From positions 1 to 64,000 of the forward strand of contig CAMDQN010000007.1 in NCBI GenBank assembly GCA_945905925.1: 64,000 nt of DNA, written 5' to 3'. The notes beneath the pieces were generated by a model. It was not told the origin of the DNA and made no database searches. It saw only the letters and a program-made list of their open reading frames with translations. A program made the translations under genes and the position numbers. The stretch comes from Singulisphaera sp. GP187. Lineage in GTDB: Bacteria > Planctomycetota > Planctomycetia > Gemmatales > Gemmataceae. This document shows, one piece after another, positions 54,667 through 64,000 of the stretch; position 1 is the first letter of the stretch, and each line of letters opens with the position of its first letter.

Positions 54667-56496
54667 CTACTTCTCCAACACCACCCTTGCGACAGCGTAC
54701 ACCAAGAACTTGGGAACCTCGAACCGCACCCGCCCGTCCTTTACCTCGAACTTGACCTTGGTGCCGTCGGGGTTCTCTGGCGTCACCACGCGCACGAATA
54801 TCACCCGCATGTCCTTCGGAATGACGAAATCGGCCTTCACACCTTCCGCCGCGGTGGGTTTCTCGTCCTTGATGCCGCCACCTGGACTCTTAGGTTTCTC
54901 CGGTTCGGTGCGGTTGTAGTTGACGAAGTGCAATGTGATCTCGCCGCCCTTCGCGGGCTTGCTCGCGGACACGCGAACCGTTTGCGGTGCGGTGAACACG
55001 CTCAGGGCCGCAGGCAGTGCGTCTGGCTTCACGGGGTTGAGTACCGCTTTGTATCCGGTCTGTTTTCCCTCGGGGATTTGGTCGTCCGGTAGCACGTCAA
55101 AGAGGATGTGTTTATCGAGCAACTCTTTGCCTAACTTCTTGAACGTATCGACGGCTTCGATCTTGCCGGCGTGGACCGCGAGCCGTGGGAACAGGAGTAG
55201 CACCTCTGCGTGAGGCGTGTTCGCGCGATAGAGGTCGTCATACTTCGCCATGAAACTGTAGTAGCGAGTGATCTCCTTCCGCGCTTCCGGGTCTTTGAAT
55301 CGCGTGTAGAAGCCCATCGGTGCGCCGCCGTTGGCTGCGAGTTCGGAGATCGCGACGCGGATGCGCGTCGATTCGTACTTACCGAGCGTGAATGGCTTGT
55401 CGTCGAAAGCTCCGCGAATGTACCGCGCCTGCAGCGTCCCTTCGCCGAGGAAGCCTTCCTTCAGGTCGGTGAAGCACGCCGCGCCGCCGGTGCTGTACCA
55501 CAGGTAGTCTTCGTTCGCGCCCCACTTGTCGGCGGACAGCATGCATCGCTCGTCGCCGCTGATTTGGCCGAAGTCACCGAGGTGGTTCCACTGCGCTACC
55601 AGCAGTCCGGGTTTGAGCGACTTCGCGTACTTCACGAACACCTCGTCGAACGCTTCTTTGCAGGCGAGTTGCGAGAACCTGAGTTGTTCGCGACGGAACG
55701 GAGTCGATTCTGCCGGCTTGTGCCAGCCGACGATCTCCTCGAACTTATGCGCCTTGAGATTGGCGATCCCGAACTTCTCCTTTAGTTCCGCCGCGGTGAA
55801 GCGACCACCCAGGTACGCGCGGAACCCGCTCTGGCAGTGATCGCAGAGACAGTTGTGCCGGTAGAAGTAGTTCGCGACGTAGCCGTCCACACCGCGCTCG
55901 ATGCCGCGCTTTGCCCACGCCTTCAGGACCGCGCGCCAGTGGGGATTGCTGAGGCAAGCGGTGTACTCGCGCATCTGACCGATGCTGTACTGCTTCGACG
56001 CCATCAGCGTGCCGTCGGCGTTCTTGGCGATCAGGTCGAGTGGGTCTTTGACCGGCTTCGGTCCGAGTTCCTTCTCGTCCCACAATTCGCGGTAGAACTT
56101 GAAGAACCCTTGTGGTCCGTCCTTTCCTTCGGGTTCGCCCACAAGGAACGACACGTTGAAGTGACCGACCACTTTCGCGCCGCGCTTATGGATCGCCGCA
56201 TTGCGGTCTTCAAACCACTTCCCGCACTTATCGAGACCCTGCACTGGGAAGTGCGCCGGGTAGCCCTTGTACTGCGGCGTGTGCGCGAGACTGTAGAAGT
56301 GCCCGCCGTAGAACCCGATCTGGCACACCTCTGGTTTCGCTTCTTCGACGAACGTGAGGTAGTCGTCGTCGGCGTACTCGGCCCAGTGCGCGATCATGCG
56401 CGTGAATTCGGCACGCTTGGGTGCCGGGTCCGCGGCCGGGATGCTACCGCCGACGAGCAGTGCCAGCACCGCCGCGGCGAAGAAGATAGCTCGCAT
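54667..56496 (-). CDS. Secreted glycoside-hydrolase-like protein (beta-galactosidase/TIM-barrel type, uncertain)
   Basis: Signal peptide; GYVANYFYRHNCLCDHCQSGFRAYLGG resembles the C-x2-C F region of GH42-like TIM barrels; C-terminal beta-rich region. Confidence 0.55.
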   Translation of the reverse strand: MRAIFFAAAVLALLVGGSIPAADPAPKRAEFTRMIAHWAEYADDDYLTFVEEAKPEVCQIGFYGGHFYSLAHTPQYKGYPAHFPVQGLDKCGKWFEDRNAAIHKRGAKVVGHFNVSFLVGEPEGKDGPQGFFKFYRELWDEKELGPKPVKDPLDLIAKNADGTLMASKQYSIGQMREYTACLSNPHWRAVLKAWAKRGIERGVDGYVANYFYRHNCLCDHCQSGFRAYLGGRFTAAELKEKFGIANLKAHKFEEIVGWHKPAESTPFRREQLRFSQLACKEAFDEVFVKYAKSLKPGLLVAQWNHLGDFGQISGDERCMLSADKWGANEDYLWYSTGGAACFTDLKEGFLGEGTLQARYIRGAFDDKPFTLGKYESTRIRVAISELAANGGAPMGFYTRFKDPEARKEITRYYSFMAKYDDLYRANTPHAEVLLLFPRLAVHAGKIEAVDTFKKLGKELLDKHILFDVLPDDQIPEGKQTGYKAVLNPVKPDALPAALSVFTAPQTVRVSASKPAKGGEITLHFVNYNRTEPEKPKSPGGGIKDEKPTAAEGVKADFVIPKDMRVIFVRVVTPENPDGTKVKFEVKDGRVRFEVPKFLVYAVARVVLEK

Positions 56497-56664
56497 GATC
56501 GCTCCAGGTGTTCGGGTTCGCAGGGAACAGGTTACCCGGTTTTGGCCCGCAGTGGCAAAATGATTGGCGTGTCGCGAAGAAGTGACTGTGACACGCTGGC
56601 TTCGGCCCGCTTCCGCGAGTACGCTTGTGTGATCCCACTGCTCCCACCTCCCAGGGAGGCTCGC

Positions 56665-58155
56665 GTGTTCCGCATTCTCGGCTCACCGACGACGCCCCGC
56701 GACAGCCTGACGCGACGCGACCTGCTGCACGTCGGTGGGCTTGGCGCGTTTGGGTTGACGCTTCCTTCCTTTTTGAAACTCCAAGCAAGCGAACCAGCGC
56801 GCGCGAAAGATTCGTCCTTCGGGCGAGCGAAGGCGTGCATCCTGCTGTTCCCTTATGGCTCGCCGCCGCAGCACGAGACGTTCGACCCGAAGCCGGACGC
56901 GCCCGCGGAGATTCAGGGCGAACTGAAGTCGATTCCGAGCGCGCTGCCCGGCGTGCGAGTGTGCGAACTGCTCCCAAAAATCGCGAAGATCATGGATCGC
57001 GTCACGGTGGTGCGGTCGGTCACGCACCCGTACCCGGACCACGGTGTCGCGTATGCCGTGAGCGGCATTCCCACCTACACGCCCGCGCTCGAAACCGCGC
57101 CGCGCGATTCGCGACACTGGCCGTTCATCGGTTCCATCGTCGATTACCTCGAAACCAAACGTACCGGAGATGCGACGCCCTCGGTGCCGCGAAACGTCGG
57201 GCTGCCGTGGTTGCTCAACGCTCGCACCGACTTGCCCATCGTGAGCGCCGGCCCGTACGCCGCGTTCCTGGGTCAGGGCTTCGACCCGGTGTGGGCTTCG
57301 TTCGACGGTGAGGGCAAGAAACTCGCCCCGAAGTACGGCGAGGGCCAGAAGCAGGAGTTCATGGACCCGTTCGCGGCATGTGGCCTTGACGGGCAGTTCA
57401 GGCTCTCCGCGACCGGCGAGCTGCCGGCCGACGTACCGGCCACACGGCTCGCCGAACGGCGTTCGCTGCTGGTGCAGTTCGACGCGGCACGCGATCGTGG
57501 TGCGTCTGGCGGGCATGATAAGTTCCGCGACATGGCGTTCTCGTTGCTCACCACGAGCAAGATGCGGAACGCGCTCGACGTGTCTCGCGAACCGCTGAAT
57601 GTGCGCGAGCGCTACGGCGCCACGCTGTTCGGTCAGTCGTGTTTGTGCGCCCGGCGCCTCGTCGAAGCCGGCTCGAAGTTCGTCACGGTATTCTGGGACG
57701 GCTTCGGTCAGTTCTCGGGTTGCGCCTGGGACACTCACGCGAACCACTACCCGCGACTGAAAGAGTACCTGCTACCGGGCTTCGACACCGCCTACCCGGC
57801 GCTGTTGCTCGATCTCGAAGCGCGCGGCCTCTTGGACGAAACGCTCGTGATCTGGATGAGCGAACACGGGCGCACACCGAAGATCGACCCGAAGCCGAAG
57901 GGCGCCGGGCGGCACCACTGGTCGCGTGCGTACTCGGTGGCGATGGCCGGCGGCGGGATCGCGCGCGGGAAGATCGTTGGCAGCACCGACAAGCACGGTG
58001 GCGAAGTCCGTGACATCCCGGTGTCACCGAAGGACATTCTCGCGACGGCTTTCCACTTGCTCGGCATCGACGTTCACACCACCGTACCCGACGCGCAGGG
58101 CAAACCCGCGCACATCGCGGGCGACGGCAAGGTACGGAATGAAGCCTTCGCGTAA
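56665..58155 (+). CDS. DUF1501 domain-containing protein
   Basis: LTRRDLLHVGGLGAFGLTLPSFL, LLFPYGSPPQHETFDPKPDAP, GRTPKIDPKPKGAGRHHWSRAYSVAMAGGGIARG. GTG at 56665 with GGGAGG upstream. Confidence 0.9.
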   Translation: MFRILGSPTTPRDSLTRRDLLHVGGLGAFGLTLPSFLKLQASEPARAKDSSFGRAKACILLFPYGSPPQHETFDPKPDAPAEIQGELKSIPSALPGVRVCELLPKIAKIMDRVTVVRSVTHPYPDHGVAYAVSGIPTYTPALETAPRDSRHWPFIGSIVDYLETKRTGDATPSVPRNVGLPWLLNARTDLPIVSAGPYAAFLGQGFDPVWASFDGEGKKLAPKYGEGQKQEFMDPFAACGLDGQFRLSATGELPADVPATRLAERRSLLVQFDAARDRGASGGHDKFRDMAFSLLTTSKMRNALDVSREPLNVRERYGATLFGQSCLCARRLVEAGSKFVTVFWDGFGQFSGCAWDTHANHYPRLKEYLLPGFDTAYPALLLDLEARGLLDETLVIWMSEHGRTPKIDPKPKGAGRHHWSRAYSVAMAGGGIARGKIVGSTDKHGGEVRDIPVSPKDILATAFHLLGIDVHTTVPDAQGKPAHIAGDGKVRNEAFA

Positions 58156-58164
58156 GGAGAAACG

Positions 58165-60135
58165 ATGTTCCGCCTCTCCCTCGCGGTCACGCTGTTCGCC
58201 GGTTCGGTCGCGTTCACGGCCGATGTACAATCACACCCGCCGCTGCGCCAGAACCCGAAACCGCACCCCGCGGTCGATTTTTCCCTGGGTCTGTTCGGGC
58301 GCGCGCGCTTCGTTCACCCCACGAAGGGCGACGACGCGAAGGACGGCAAGAAGGCGAACCCGTGGAAGACGATCGCGCATGGCGTAAAGCAGCTCAAAGC
58401 GGGCGACACGCTCTACCTGCACGGCGGCACCTACTACGAGAACGTGTACGTCGCGCTCGCGGGAAAGCCGGGTGCGTGGATCACGATTCGTTCCGTGCCC
58501 GGCGAACAAGCAATCATCGACGGCGGCATGCGGGAGTTCTTCGACGCGCCGGGCGAGGCGTGGGAGCCGGTGCCGAAGGGCGCGCCGGGCGAGTATCGCT
58601 CGAAGCGCACCTACCCGAATCTCCGCGACGTACTCGGTTCGTTCGGCGATTCCATGATCGGGCTTCAGACGTATCACCACGCGCAAGACCTGCGCGCGAC
58701 GAACGAACTCATCGACTGGGAGAACTGGGACAAGCAAGCCGAGAGCGACATCAAACCGCTGTACTGCGGCCCGGGCCTTTGGTATGACCGCGAAACGGGC
58801 CACATCTACGCGCGGCTCGCGCGCACGAACATGCCGAAGCCGGTTCCGAACTACGCGGGCGAAACCGATCCGCGAAAGCTGCCTCTCGTGCTCGCGGCGT
58901 TCACCTCGGTCCCGTTGCGCCTCGATGGCGCGAAGTACGTTCGCATCAGTGACGTCGTCGTTCGTGGATCGGGGTACACCGCGGTGGTTCTCGATCACGC
59001 GCAAACCGTCGAGTTCGACAACGTGACCGTGTGGTGCGGCGCTTACGGCATTCGCGCCGGCTGCACCGGGCCGCTGAAGTTGTCCGGGTGCCGGTTCTAC
59101 GGGAACGTCGCGCCGTGGACGTTCCGCACCGACGGCAGCAAGCGCGACTACCCCGGACGCCCGCACCGGAATATCTCGCGCCTCAACACGCACGCGCTCA
59201 TCGAGATCGATTCCGGGCGCGAGTCGTCGGTGTACGCCACGCCGCAGAACGACAACTGGGAGATCGAGTATTGTGAGTTCACCGACGCGCACGATGGCGT
59301 CTACCTCGGCGGCATCAACGTGCGTTTTCACCACAACTTGATCGACGGGCTTCAGGACGACGGCATCTACCTCAGCCCGATGTACGCGCGACACAAGCTC
59401 GACAAGAAGGACGCGCAGATTCACATCTACCAGAACCACTTCGGCACGATGCTGACCGCACTCGCGTTCGGCGGCACGGAACCGCTCGCGCCGGACCGGG
59501 TGTTCGTCTACAGGAACGTGTTCGATCTTCGCGGCACGCTGCAGACCGGGCGCCCGACGACGAAGCTCGCCGAACCTGGGTTATCGACCGGGAAAGTCAT
59601 CGGCGATCACGGTTCGCCGCCGTGGTCCGCGATGAACATCTACCACAACACGTTCGTGATGGCGGGCGGCTCGCGCGATGCCGCGATGGCGACGTTCGCC
59701 GCGTCGAAGGTGCCGCAACAGCGCCGCGTGTTTAACAACGTGTTCCTGCACGGCGACAAACTACCCGCGTTCGCGCTCCCGGACCCCATCGCGAACTGTG
59801 TCGCCGACGGCAACGTGTACTGGGCGACCGGCGTGCCGGAGAAGACCGCGACCGCGTTCTTCGACAAGTTCCGCAAGTCGGAGGCATTCGCCGCGAGCCA
59901 GAAACTTCATGCGGCTGGCTCGACGACGAACTGCCGCGTGGCCGATCCGCGGCTCGACAAGGAGTTCTGCATCGAGAAGGGAAGTCCGCTCCTCGACGCC
60001 GGCGTCGAAGTGCCCGCGGAGTGGCCCGACCCGCTCCGCAAAGAGGACAAGGGCAAGCCCGATATTGGCGCGATCCCGTTCGGCCCCGAACGTCTCCAGG
60101 TCGGCCCGAACAACAGACTGGGGCGCGACTGGTGA
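58165..60135 (+). CDS. Secreted right-handed beta-helix repeat protein
   Basis: Signal peptide; AGDTLYLHGGTYYENVYVALAGKPGAWITIRSVPGEQAIIDGG; VTVWCGAYGIRAG, VRFHHNLIDGLQDDGIYL. Confidence 0.82.
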   Translation: MFRLSLAVTLFAGSVAFTADVQSHPPLRQNPKPHPAVDFSLGLFGRARFVHPTKGDDAKDGKKANPWKTIAHGVKQLKAGDTLYLHGGTYYENVYVALAGKPGAWITIRSVPGEQAIIDGGMREFFDAPGEAWEPVPKGAPGEYRSKRTYPNLRDVLGSFGDSMIGLQTYHHAQDLRATNELIDWENWDKQAESDIKPLYCGPGLWYDRETGHIYARLARTNMPKPVPNYAGETDPRKLPLVLAAFTSVPLRLDGAKYVRISDVVVRGSGYTAVVLDHAQTVEFDNVTVWCGAYGIRAGCTGPLKLSGCRFYGNVAPWTFRTDGSKRDYPGRPHRNISRLNTHALIEIDSGRESSVYATPQNDNWEIEYCEFTDAHDGVYLGGINVRFHHNLIDGLQDDGIYLSPMYARHKLDKKDAQIHIYQNHFGTMLTALAFGGTEPLAPDRVFVYRNVFDLRGTLQTGRPTTKLAEPGLSTGKVIGDHGSPPWSAMNIYHNTFVMAGGSRDAAMATFAASKVPQQRRVFNNVFLHGDKLPAFALPDPIANCVADGNVYWATGVPEKTATAFFDKFRKSEAFAASQKLHAAGSTTNCRVADPRLDKEFCIEKGSPLLDAGVEVPAEWPDPLRKEDKGKPDIGAIPFGPERLQVGPNNRLGRDW

Positions 60136-61433
60136 GTGACCCACCTCCGTCTCAATCGCTCACACGCGGTCAGCGGTACGGCGTGCTCGGCGCCGCGTTC
60201 CTCGCGTGGATGTTCGCGGGGCTGGAAATCTCGCTGTTCGTCCTCATCCACCGGCAGATGACGCTCGAACTCCTCGGCACATCGACACCCGAAAAGGACG
60301 TGACGCGGTGGTTCACGTGGTTCCAGGCCGCGTTTCTGTTCGGCGCCGCAGCCGGCGGGTGGCTGTTCGGGTTCCTCGGCGACCGCATCGGCCGCACACG
60401 TTCGCTTGGCGCGGGCGTGCTGTGCTACTCGCTGGGTACGCTCGCGTGCTACTTCGTGAATGACGTGGGCACGATGCTTGTGGTGCGGTTCGTCGCGTGT
60501 CTGGGTGTGGGCGGGGTGTGGCCGAACGCGGTGGCGCTCGTCGCGGAGGCGTGGCCGAACGCGTCGCGGCCGTTCCTCGCGGGTTTGCTCGGTGCCGCCG
60601 CGAACGTCGGGTTCGTGCTGCTCGGTGCGATCGGTTACGAATTCCCAATCGAGCAGGAGTCGTGGCGGTGGGCGTTCCTCGTCGCTGCATCACCGGTCGT
60701 AATCGGCGTCCTGATCCTGCTGTTCCTGCCGGAATCGCCGCGCTGGTTGGCGAGTCGAAATCGCGCGAATGAGGCATCTGGGAACGCGTCACCGTTGCGC
60801 GAAGTGCTGACGCCGCCGCTGCTGTCGCGAACGATCCTCGGCGTGATGCTCGGTGCGATTCCCGTGGTCGGTTCCGCGGCGAACGCGAACTGGGTCGTGC
60901 CGTGGACCGATCACGCGCAGCAAGAACGCGCCCGCGCGAGCGGCGGTGAGGTGAAGAAGCCCGACGCGCGGAGCAAGGCGAAGACGCAGATGACGCGGTC
61001 CGGCGGGGCGGTGTTCGGGAGCTTGCTCGGCGGGATCGTTGCGAGCGTTCTCGGCCGGCGCTTGAGTTACTTCTTCATCAGCTTGGGCGCGCTTGCGGCC
61101 AGTTCGTACATCTACTCGCAACTCGATCCGCTGCACCCGCATTTCCAGGTGTTCACGTTCATACTCGGGTTCGTCGGCATCACGTATTTCGGGTGGCTGC
61201 CGCTGTTTCTGCCGGAGCTGTTCCCCACTCGCGTGCGCTCCACCGGCACCGGCATCTCGTTCAACACGGGTCGCGTGGTCGCGGCGCTCGTCGTGCTGTC
61301 GGCCGGGTTCCTGCTCGATCGGTTTTCCGGCGACTACTCGCAAGTCGGTCTCTGGAGCGGGATAATTTACGGTGTCGGGATGCTGGTAATCTGGTTCGTA
61401 CCGCGAACGACCGGCGGCAAGTTGGAGGATTGA
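60132..61433 (+). CDS. MFS transporter
   Basis: GWLFGFLGDRIGRTRSLGAGVLCYSLGTL (MFS motif A), 12-TM-like hydrophobicity, FLPESPRWL. Confidence 0.92.
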   Translation: MSDPPPSQSLTRGQRYGVLGAAFLAWMFAGLEISLFVLIHRQMTLELLGTSTPEKDVTRWFTWFQAAFLFGAAAGGWLFGFLGDRIGRTRSLGAGVLCYSLGTLACYFVNDVGTMLVVRFVACLGVGGVWPNAVALVAEAWPNASRPFLAGLLGAAANVGFVLLGAIGYEFPIEQESWRWAFLVAASPVVIGVLILLFLPESPRWLASRNRANEASGNASPLREVLTPPLLSRTILGVMLGAIPVVGSAANANWVVPWTDHAQQERARASGGEVKKPDARSKAKTQMTRSGGAVFGSLLGGIVASVLGRRLSYFFISLGALAASSYIYSQLDPLHPHFQVFTFILGFVGITYFGWLPLFLPELFPTRVRSTGTGISFNTGRVVAALVVLSAGFLLDRFSGDYSQVGLWSGIIYGVGMLVIWFVPRTTGGKLED

Positions 61434-61435
61434 CG

Positions 61436-63244
61436 TTGGAGTGCGTCGGCGTGATTGGATTGGGGCTGATGGGAAGTGCGCTCGCGGAGCGGTTCCGCGC
61501 CGCGAATCTGCGCGTCGTGGGCTTCGACCCGCGTGACGAGTGCCGCGCGCGCCTCGCGGAGATCGGCGGCGAACCGGTGGAATCCGTGTGCGAAGTGTTC
61601 GCCGCGGTAAAGACCGTCGTGTTCAGCCTGCCAACCAGCGACGTGGTGCGCGAAGTCGTCGAAGCCGCGGGCGAAGCGGTTCGCGGCTCAACAATCATCG
61701 ACACCACCACGGGCGAGCCGGACGCGACAGAAGCCGTTGGTAAGCAACTCGCGGAAGTCGGTTGCGATTATCTCGACGCCACCCTTACCGGGTCCAGCGC
61801 GCTGGCGCGAGCGGGCGAAGTGGTCGTCACCGCGGGCGGTTCGGCGGAGGTATTTGGGAAGTGCGAACCGCTGTTCCGGTTGTTCGCGTCGCGGTGGTTT
61901 CACGTTGGGCCGTGGGGCAGCGGGGCGCTAACCAAACTCGTCGTGAACCTCGTCATCGGGCTCAACCGCGCGGCGCTCGCGGAGGGGCTGTCGTTTGCGC
62001 GGTGCTGCGGTCTCGACCTCGGCGCGGTGTTGGAGATACTCAAGAGCGGCGCGGCGTACTCGCGGGCGATGGATACGAAGGGGCCGAAGATGATCCGCGG
62101 GGATTTCACGGCGCAGGCGCGGCTGTCGCAGCATCTCAAGGACATACACCTCATTCGGGCCGAGGGCGCCAAGGTCGGGGCAACGCTCCCGTTCAGCGCA
62201 CGGCACGAAGCGCTCCTCGTCGAACTCACGAACCGCGGGCTGGGTGAATGGGACAACAGCGCGGTGTACCGCGCGTTCGAGGGGAAGGGGCGGGCCATGA
62301 CCTTTCGCACGCTCGGGCGCACCGGGCTGGAGGTGTCCGCGGTCGCGTTCGGGGCTGGGCCGGTGTCGGGACTTATGACCGGCGCGGACCACGCCACGCA
62401 ACTCGCGACGGTGCGGCGCGCGACCGAGGTGGGCGTGAATTGGTTCGACACTGCACCGGGCTATGGGAACGGCGCATCGGAAACGAACCTCGGGCGCGTA
62501 CTGACGGAACTCGGGGTGGCCGACCGCTTCTACATCGCGACGAAGATTCGCGTGCCCGCGGAGGCGCTCGACAACCCTGACGACTACGTGCGCCGCTCGG
62601 TCGAGGAGAGCCTCACACGGCTTCGTGTGCCGCGTCTCACCCTGCTTCAGTTGCACAACGGCATCACGCACAACCGCGACGACGAACCAGCCGCGATCAC
62701 CCCGCGCGACGTCCTTCGTGTCTCGGAAGCGATGCTGAAACTTCGCGACGAAGGGCTGATCGCGCACATTGGGCTGACTGGCACGGGGCATCCAGAGGCG
62801 ATGCGCGAAGTCGTTCGCTCGGGTGTGTTCGACACGATACAAGTGCCGTTCAACATCCTGAATCCGAGCGCGGGCGCAGCGACCTGCGCGTTCGGCGAGA
62901 CCGATTACGGGAACATCATTAGTGACTGTGCCCAGATGAACATGGGCGTGTTCGCGATTCGCGTGTTCGCGGGCGGGGCGATACTCAACCTGCCGCCGAG
63001 TGCGCACACGCTGAAGACACCGTATTTCCCACTCTCGCTCTACGAACGCGACGCGGAACGCGCGAAGCTCCTGCGCGAACGCGCCGTGGGCCGCTTCACG
63101 CCGACGGAACTCGCGGTGCGGTTCGTGCTGAATCACGCGGCGGTCACGTCGGCGATCGTCGGGTTCGGTTCGCCGGAACACGTCGCCGAGGTCGCGCGTG
63201 TTCACTTCGACGAATTGCTTCCACCCGAAGTGATACCCAACTGA
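61436..63244 (+). CDS. Apparent fusion: NAD-binding 3-hydroxyisobutyrate dehydrogenase-like domain + aldo/keto reductase domain
   Basis: One uninterrupted frame: GVIGLGLMGSALAERF ... TLTGSSALARAG then MTFRTLGRTGLEVSAVAFGAGPVSG ... NWFDTAPGYGNGASE. TTG start just after MFS stop. A second gene starting at ATG 62297 is possible. Confidence 0.75.
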   Translation: MECVGVIGLGLMGSALAERFRAANLRVVGFDPRDECRARLAEIGGEPVESVCEVFAAVKTVVFSLPTSDVVREVVEAAGEAVRGSTIIDTTTGEPDATEAVGKQLAEVGCDYLDATLTGSSALARAGEVVVTAGGSAEVFGKCEPLFRLFASRWFHVGPWGSGALTKLVVNLVIGLNRAALAEGLSFARCCGLDLGAVLEILKSGAAYSRAMDTKGPKMIRGDFTAQARLSQHLKDIHLIRAEGAKVGATLPFSARHEALLVELTNRGLGEWDNSAVYRAFEGKGRAMTFRTLGRTGLEVSAVAFGAGPVSGLMTGADHATQLATVRRATEVGVNWFDTAPGYGNGASETNLGRVLTELGVADRFYIATKIRVPAEALDNPDDYVRRSVEESLTRLRVPRLTLLQLHNGITHNRDDEPAAITPRDVLRVSEAMLKLRDEGLIAHIGLTGTGHPEAMREVVRSGVFDTIQVPFNILNPSAGAATCAFGETDYGNIISDCAQMNMGVFAIRVFAGGAILNLPPSAHTLKTPYFPLSLYERDAERAKLLRERAVGRFTPTELAVRFVLNHAAVTSAIVGFGSPEHVAEVARVHFDELLPPEVIPN

Positions 63245-63253
63245 GGCGAAACG

Positions 63254-64000
63254 ATGCAGCAACTTCCGCCGCCGACCGCGGAGGTCGCACTCCTCGATTA
63301 CTTGCTCACCGCGCTGTTGCCGATGAACCGCACGCGAGTGAAGCAGGTGCTCCGCTCTGGGCGCGTTCATGTGAATGGTGCGTCGGTCACACGGCACGAC
63401 CACCCACTGCGCCCGGACGACACGGTGTCCGTCGCGCGCGACGCGCCGGTCGCCGTGGATCCGTCCGGCATCGTCATCGTCCACGAAGACGCGTACCTCA
63501 TCGTGATTGACAAGCCTTCGGGCCTCCTCACGGTCGCGACCGAATCGGAGAAGACCGACACCGCGTTCGTGCGGCTGAGTGCGCAACTCGCGGCACGGAA
63601 CGCGGGGCGCCCGTTCGTCGTTCACCGGCTCGACCGCGACACGTCCGGCTTGCTCCTCTTCGCGCGAAGCGCCGACGTGCGAGACCAGCTTCAAGCGTCT
63701 TGGGAATCCGTGACGAAGTCCTATCTCGCGGTGGTGGAGGGCGCCCCTGAATCGGCCGCGGGGGTGGTCGAGAACTTCTTGACCGAGGGCCGCGATCTTC
63801 GTGTGCGCGCGGGTCGTCAACCGGGCAAGGACGCGAAACGCGCCGTGTCGCGATACAAGGTCCGCGAAACGCGCGGCAAGTATTCGCTCGTGGAAGTGGA
63901 ACTGGAAACCGGGCGCAAACACCAGATTCGCGTCCACATGGCGGGGTTGGGGTGCCCGGTCGCGGGCGACAAGATGTACGGTGCGGTCACCGACCCGGCA
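63254..64000 (+). CDS. RluA-family pseudouridine synthase with S4-like domain, truncated by window end
   Basis: Reading from ATG 63254 gives an S4-like segment (MNRTRVKQVLRSGRVHVNGASVTRHDH), VIDKPSGLLTVATE and VVHRLDRDTSGLLLFARS; no stop before 64000. Confidence 0.9.
   Translation, partial: MQQLPPPTAEVALLDYLLTALLPMNRTRVKQVLRSGRVHVNGASVTRHDHPLRPDDTVSVARDAPVAVDPSGIVIVHEDAYLIVIDKPSGLLTVATESEKTDTAFVRLSAQLAARNAGRPFVVHRLDRDTSGLLLFARSADVRDQLQASWESVTKSYLAVVEGAPESAAGVVENFLTEGRDLRVRAGRQPGKDAKRAVSRYKVRETRGKYSLVEVELETGRKHQIRVHMAGLGCPVAGDKMYGAVTDPA

Noticed and set aside
55837-56664. N-terminal extension of the 772-aa ORF 55837-58155
   Set aside because: Overlaps the opposite-strand gene 54667-56496. 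The Tat-like DUF1501 N-terminus begins at GTG 56665 with a good RBS.
61928-63937. 669-aa minus-strand ORF
   Set aside because: Antisense to the HIBADH/AKR fusion and RluA-like gene, with biased composition and no motif.

Overview
High-GC bacterial chromosome window. Its family content (DUF1501, PSCyt1/DUF1549/DUF1553 proteins, alternative complex III) is typical of Planctomycetes, probably a Gemmata-like lineage; this is an inference with no 16S in the window. Main blocks: (1) a D-glycero-D-manno-heptose nucleotide-sugar cassette with TalC-like transaldolase, GDP-sugar epimerase and GT2 (about 0.1-8.3 kb); (2) planctomycete DUF1501 and DUF1549/DUF1553 gene pairs (8.3-18.1 kb); (3) DUF58/MoxR pair and a 1277-aa PQQ-like beta-propeller protein (18.1-24.4 kb); (4) a respiratory supercluster: alternative complex III (actA-F), SCO1, an A2-type caa3 oxidase with a YSHP motif, heme A/O synthases, a second SCO and two paralogous diheme cytochrome c lipoproteins flanking it (24.5-46.0 kb); (5) hutI-hutG-hutU (46.1-49.9 kb); (6) two overlapping methyltransferases, asnS, secreted or carbohydrate-related proteins, another DUF1501, a beta-helix protein, an MFS transporter, an apparent HIBADH/aldo-keto reductase fusion and an RluA-type pseudouridine synthase cut by the window end. 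The intergenic gaps carry several families of palindromic elements. One DUF1549/DUF1553 gene appears to contain repeat-derived sequence in frame. No rRNA, tRNA, CRISPR array, transposase or phage gene was recognised. All assignments come from reading the sequence and translations; no database search was run.
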